Shown here piece after piece: positions 6,063 to 6,452 of a stretch of 6,452 nt of DNA (position 1 is its first letter; the number at the start of each line of letters is the position of its first letter). The notes below the pieces were generated by a model. It saw only the letters and a program-made list of their open reading frames with translations. It did no database searches and was not told the DNA's origin. Made by a program: the position numbers and the translations under genes. The DNA comes from Azoarcus sp. (GTDB lineage: Bacteria > Pseudomonadota > Gammaproteobacteria > Burkholderiales > Rhodocyclaceae): contig JAIRLA010000063.1 of NCBI GenBank assembly GCA_031259795.1, positions 1 through 6,452 on the forward strand, given 5' to 3'.

Positions 6063-6197
6063 TCAAATTTTGCGTAATTGCAGGGCGGTAGCCAGATAGT
6101 CCGGATTGTACGCAGCGGTTTTGAGTTTTCTGGGCAGGCTGATGGAACGAGCAGGGCAATCGCACACGCACCTGTCGTAGGCAGGCCAAGAAGCCGT
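6063..6197 (-). pseudogene. Remnant of a transposase C-terminus (ISAs1-like)
   Basis: On the minus strand, 44 open codons end in a TGA at 6063-6065. The last 25 residues or so read SLPRKLKTAAYNPDYLATAL and then QLRKI. The pattern of basic residues, then AAYN-DYL, then a short hydrophobic end resembles the C-termini of ISAs1-type transposases. A stop codon lies at the upstream end and there is no start, so this is at most a fragment. Its orientation is opposite to the intact transposase start at 6278, which suggests an older element cut by insertion or recombination. The identification rests on a short recalled pattern and is tentative. Confidence 0.4.
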
Positions 6198-6251
6198 TTA
6201 CATTCAACTGGTTACGACACGCCATTGTAAACCTCATGGAAAGCGGGTTGA

Positions 6252-6271
6252 CTCCCGGTTTTTACCGGGAG
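6252..6271 (+). promoter_or_regulatory. Leader hairpin sequestering the transposase ribosome binding site
   Basis: CTCCCGG (6252-6258) pairs perfectly with CCGGGAG (6265-6271) around the loop TTTTTA. The GGGAG at 6267-6271 is the Shine-Dalgarno of the transposase, six bases before its ATG at 6278. In transcripts that read in from outside, the site would be paired, limiting transposase synthesis. This kind of control is known for several IS families. Confidence 0.6.
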
Positions 6272-6277
6272 ATGGAA

Positions 6278-6452
6278 ATGACCCTGATCAGCGTGTTTGC
6301 CCAACTGGAAGACCCGCGCAGCGGGCCGGCGCGGCGGCATGATCTGTGCGAAATGATCCTGATCGCGCTGTGCGCGGTGCTGTGTGGCGCGGATAGCTGG
6401 GTGGATGTGGCGGAATGGGGGGAAGACAACGAAGCCTGGCTCAGGAAATACC
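6278..6452 (+). CDS. ISAs1-family transposase, N-terminal part (runs off the window)
   Basis: The first 58 residues of a transposase are present. The sequence MTLISVFAQLEDPRSG, then RRHDLCEMILIALCAVLCGA (20-39) and DSWVDVAEWGEDNEAWLRKY (39-58), is the DDE-transposase-associated N-terminal domain of ISAs1 (H-repeat) proteins. The catalytic DDE core lies beyond the window, so intactness cannot be judged. The ATG at 6278 is chosen because GGGAG lies six bases upstream and the N-terminus matches the family. In-frame ATGs at 6236 and 6272 are less likely. The leader hairpin overlaps the ribosome binding site. Being plus-strand, it faces away from the nif genes. Confidence 0.88.
   Translation, partial: MTLISVFAQLEDPRSGPARRHDLCEMILIALCAVLCGADSWVDVAEWGEDNEAWLRKY

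Larger units (their letters stand above)
5725..6277. other. Gene-poor region between the NTPase gene and the ISAs1 transposase
   Basis: This stretch of about 550 bases holds no credible intact gene. From left to right it contains the NTPase ribosome binding site; a 14-bp palindrome (5769-5782) and an AT-rich patch (about 5791-5806) that could belong to the NTPase promoter; a pyrimidine-rich tract (about 5925-5990); the dispersed repeat copy B (5994-6049); a transposase C-terminal remnant on the minus strand (6063-6197); a 7-bp inverted repeat GTTTACA/TGTAAAC (6196-6202 and 6226-6232); and the leader hairpin of the transposase. No confident sigma-70 promoter was picked out. The IS left end must lie somewhere in 6198-6251 but is not recognisable. 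Confidence 0.6.

Noticed and set aside
4408..6099. 563-codon open frame on the plus strand
   Set aside because: It is antisense to the NTPase gene, crosses a dispersed repeat, and has no recognisable motifs. It is a GC-driven shadow.
5977..6237. 86-codon minus-strand open frame
   Set aside because: It is Arg/Cys/Gln-rich, crosses the dispersed repeat, and is out of frame with the transposase-like C-terminal segment, so it is not taken as a gene.

Overview
The window looks like part of a GC-rich, nitrogen-fixing proteobacterium. The evidence is high GC with strong third-position bias, a classical NifA/sigma-54 promoter, Mo-nitrogenase cofactor-assembly genes, and GC-rich dispersed intergenic repeats of a kind common in proteobacteria. 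An alphaproteobacterial (Rhodospirillales-like) origin is a guess and cannot be settled from this sequence alone.

Layout, right to left, because every intact cellular gene is on the minus strand. At the right edge (6278 to the end) a plus-strand ISAs1-family transposase begins. Its ribosome binding site lies inside a perfect hairpin. Next to it (6063-6197) is an apparent minus-strand remnant of the C-terminus of another transposase. A gene-poor stretch (5725-6062) carries a GC-rich dispersed repeat and a 14-bp palindrome ahead of a large gene at 3571-5724. That gene encodes a 717-residue P-loop (STAND/NACHT-like) NTPase with C-terminal TPR/PPR-like helical repeats.

A 222-bp intergenic region follows. 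It holds a complete nif-type control region: a NifA upstream activator site, an IHF-like site and a -24/-12 promoter, in the right order and spacing. They drive a tight five-gene operon: nifN (FeMo-co scaffold subunit), nifX (cofactor carrier), an RseC-like membrane protein, a NifX-associated DUF269 protein, and a nif-specific 2[4Fe-4S] ferredoxin III (fdxB-like). Junctions are 8-bp overlaps, 4-bp overlaps or short gaps, which indicates translational coupling. The left 264 bases are non-coding and hold two dispersed repeats, one of them an inverted counterpart of the repeat at 5994-6049.

How the genes fit together: NifN (with NifE, not in the window) matures the cofactor precursor and NifX carries it. 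DUF269 proteins accompany NifX, and the ferredoxin supplies electrons for nitrogenase or cofactor assembly. The RseC-like protein has a cysteine motif and two membrane helices. RseC relatives are linked to Rsx/Rnf membrane electron-transfer complexes, so it may tie this operon to Rnf-driven electron supply. The most notable points are that nifN has its own full NifA promoter and no adjacent nifE, that a STAND-like NTPase sits where nifE would be expected, and that an RseC-like gene lies inside a nif operon.
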